From assembly GCA_001774455.1 (NCBI GenBank), contig MFAC01000033.1:1-12582 (forward strand): a stretch of 12,582 nt of DNA. The letters run 5' to 3'. Positions 11,782 through 12,582 of the stretch are shown in pieces (within the stretch, counting starts at the first letter, position 1; the number at the start of each line of letters is the position of its first letter). The notes beneath the pieces are model-generated. The model was given only the letters and a program-made list of their open reading frames with translations. It had not been told where the DNA came from and made no database searches. The position numbers and the translations under genes are program-made. Source of the stretch: Candidatus Campbellbacteria bacterium RIFCSPLOWO2_02_35_12. Its GTDB lineage: Bacteria > Patescibacteriota > Minisyncoccia > Phycocordibacterales > UBA2163.

Positions 11782-11809
11782 ATTATAGCATATTAACAAT
11801 ATTTGTCAA
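11782..11809 (-). promoter_or_regulatory. Near-perfect sigma70 promoter for the lysozyme-like gene
   Basis: On the minus strand: TTGACA (11809-11804), 16-base spacer, TATAAT (11787-11782), with TGC before the -10, giving both consensus hexamers and an extended -10. The start is expected near 11775. It is the strongest promoter visible in the window. Confidence 0.8.
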
Positions 11810-11874
11810 TCCTAAATGGTAATGTCTAAACACTTCTGACACTTTTGATAGATTAGTGGTTAATATCTATTAAA

Positions 11875-12051
11875 ATGCCAAAAAACATAAAAGAGGAAAG
11901 GTATCACAATTCAGACGTCGCACATCCGAAAATTTTAAAAAACAAAATACAAATTTGGAACGATGAATACAACAATCTGGAGCATTACGGTTTAAATGGA
12001 AAAACTCCGAATGAAACGTTACAATTATTTAAACTAAAAAAAGTATCATAA
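11875..12051 (+). pseudogene. C-terminal fragment of an IS481/IS3-type integrase
   Basis: A 58-codon frame reads IQIWNDEYNNLEHYGLNGKTPNETL near its end. This is the tail of DDE integrases (W...YN..RPH.aLxGxTPxE). The conserved RPH has become LEH. The DDE catalytic core is absent, so this cannot be a working transposase; it is a remnant, possibly expressed as a short peptide. About 50 bases upstream, TGTCTAAACACTTCTGACAC (11823-11842) resembles an IS end beginning with TG. The fragment separates the lysozyme-like and cohesin-type genes and reads opposite to both. Confidence 0.65.
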
Positions 12052-12066
12052 GAGGTTAGTTAAAAC

Positions 12067-12128
12067 ATTTCCATAATACAAAAACTCGATGTTTAGATCA
12101 GGTTTTTATATTATTCAATCGTGGAAAT
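12067..12128 (-). terminator. Imperfect hairpin beyond the cohesin-type gene
   Basis: ATTTCCA (12067-12073) pairs with TGGAAAT (12122-12128). Inside, AATACAAAAAC pairs imperfectly with GGTTTTTATATT. It lies just after the minus-strand stop at 12133 and is a plausible but unproven terminator. Confidence 0.4.
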
Positions 12129-12132
12129 TAAT

Positions 12133-12582
12133 TTACCGCAGCTTCCCTAAATTCTTGCGTCGCACTCTCTGAATCATAGAGTAGATTGCGTATCCGGCAA
12201 GCGCAAGGATTATTACGGCAACCAGTAAGCCAACAATAACGCTATCGGTGCCGAGTGTTACGATGCTACCGACTGCGGACAGCATGGATTGTGCCACTAT
12301 TGGTTGCGATACGGTTGTCGGCTCTTGAACGACTGGTGCCTCTTCGCCTAAAACAGCCCCTTCTTCAGTCGGTTCTATCGCAGGAGTCGTTGGAGTCGTC
12401 TGGACTGGAGCAGGCGCTGATATTGCTACCGCAGTTTGAACCGATGCTCCGGCAATAACATTTTGGTTGTTTGCGTCCAGCGCGAACGAGTTATTGTTTA
12501 GAGTAATCGTTCCGTTGCCGCTCTTTTTTGCGAGAAACGACACAGTTCCGAAAGTAGCCGCCGAAGATATGCCTCCCGGAAA
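12133..12582 (-). CDS. Cohesin-domain surface protein with C-terminal membrane anchor (5' part outside window)
   Basis: The frame is open to the window edge, so only the last 149 residues are seen; GTG 12543 is not the true start. The visible N-terminal part, PGGISSAATFGTVSFLAKKSG and then GTITLNNNSFALDANNQNV, matches the end of a cohesin-type beta-sandwich (GG..G.....I.F.A...G...L.....V...G..V). A Pro/Thr/Glu-rich linker follows (APAPVQTTPTTPAIEPTEEG), then a hydrophobic helix (SVIVGLLVAVIILALAGYAIY) and a basic tail (QRVRRKNLGKLR). The protein is therefore exported, anchored at its C-terminus, and displays the domain outside. Base composition is richer in GC than the rest of the window. In CPR genomes such proteins are usual surface or adhesion candidates; a cellulosome role is not implied. 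Confidence 0.75.
   Translation of the reverse strand, partial: FPGGISSAATFGTVSFLAKKSGNGTITLNNNSFALDANNQNVIAGASVQTAVAISAPAPVQTTPTTPAIEPTEEGAVLGEEAPVVQEPTTVSQPIVAQSMLSAVGSIVTLGTDSVIVGLLVAVIILALAGYAIYSMIQRVRRKNLGKLR

Noticed and set aside
1..12582. CRISPR array
   Set aside because: Repeats are few, unevenly spaced and element-like; no regular repeat-spacer pattern and no cas genes.

Overview
The window looks like a chromosomal segment of a Candidate Phyla Radiation (Patescibacteria/Parcubacteria-like) bacterium. It is AT-rich. It carries a minimal peptidoglycan gene set (mraY, ftsW, murG, an M23 peptidase), a single-domain Y1 transposase of the type common in these genomes, a small lysozyme-like secreted protein and a cohesin-type surface protein with a C-terminal membrane anchor. 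UGA, UAA and UAG all act as stops, so there is no sign of UGA recoding. This placement rests on protein style and gene content, not on a marker phylogeny.

Layout. 1-300: upstream region of mraY, beginning inside a copy of a repeat element. 301-1374: mraY. 1478-2146: a unit with the architecture of an integron gene cassette (core site, small membrane-protein ORF, attC-like folded site), with no integrase nearby. 2147-3374: palindrome-rich accessory DNA around one minus-strand Cys-rich gene, which is flanked by two direct copies of a hairpin repeat. 3374-9470: a block bounded by two inverted copies of a 117-bp element with 22-bp terminal inverted repeats. It holds ftsW, murG, a REP-associated-type transposase with its own flanking inverted repeats, gltX and an M23 peptidase gene. 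9557-10195: a small hypothetical gene followed by an overlapping partial duplicate, with a very strong terminator. 10207-11117: a probable HNH-repeat/nuclease-like gene flanked by inverted GCGACAC motifs. 11190-12582: minus-strand lysozyme-like and cohesin-type genes separated by a plus-strand fragment of an IS481/IS3-type integrase.

How the parts fit. MraY makes lipid I, MurG converts it to lipid II, FtsW polymerises it, and the M23 protein and lysozyme-like protein would cut or remodel the wall. The promoter plus first 25 codons of the M23 gene are clearly homologous to those of ftsW (20 of 25 residues identical), so two wall genes share one 5' module encoding a membrane anchor. Four genes (mraY, ftsW, the M23 gene and the nuclease-like gene) have TATAAT exactly six bases before ATG, which predicts leaderless mRNAs. 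Two accessory genes instead use strong Shine-Dalgarno sequences. No rRNA, tRNA or CRISPR array was recognised.
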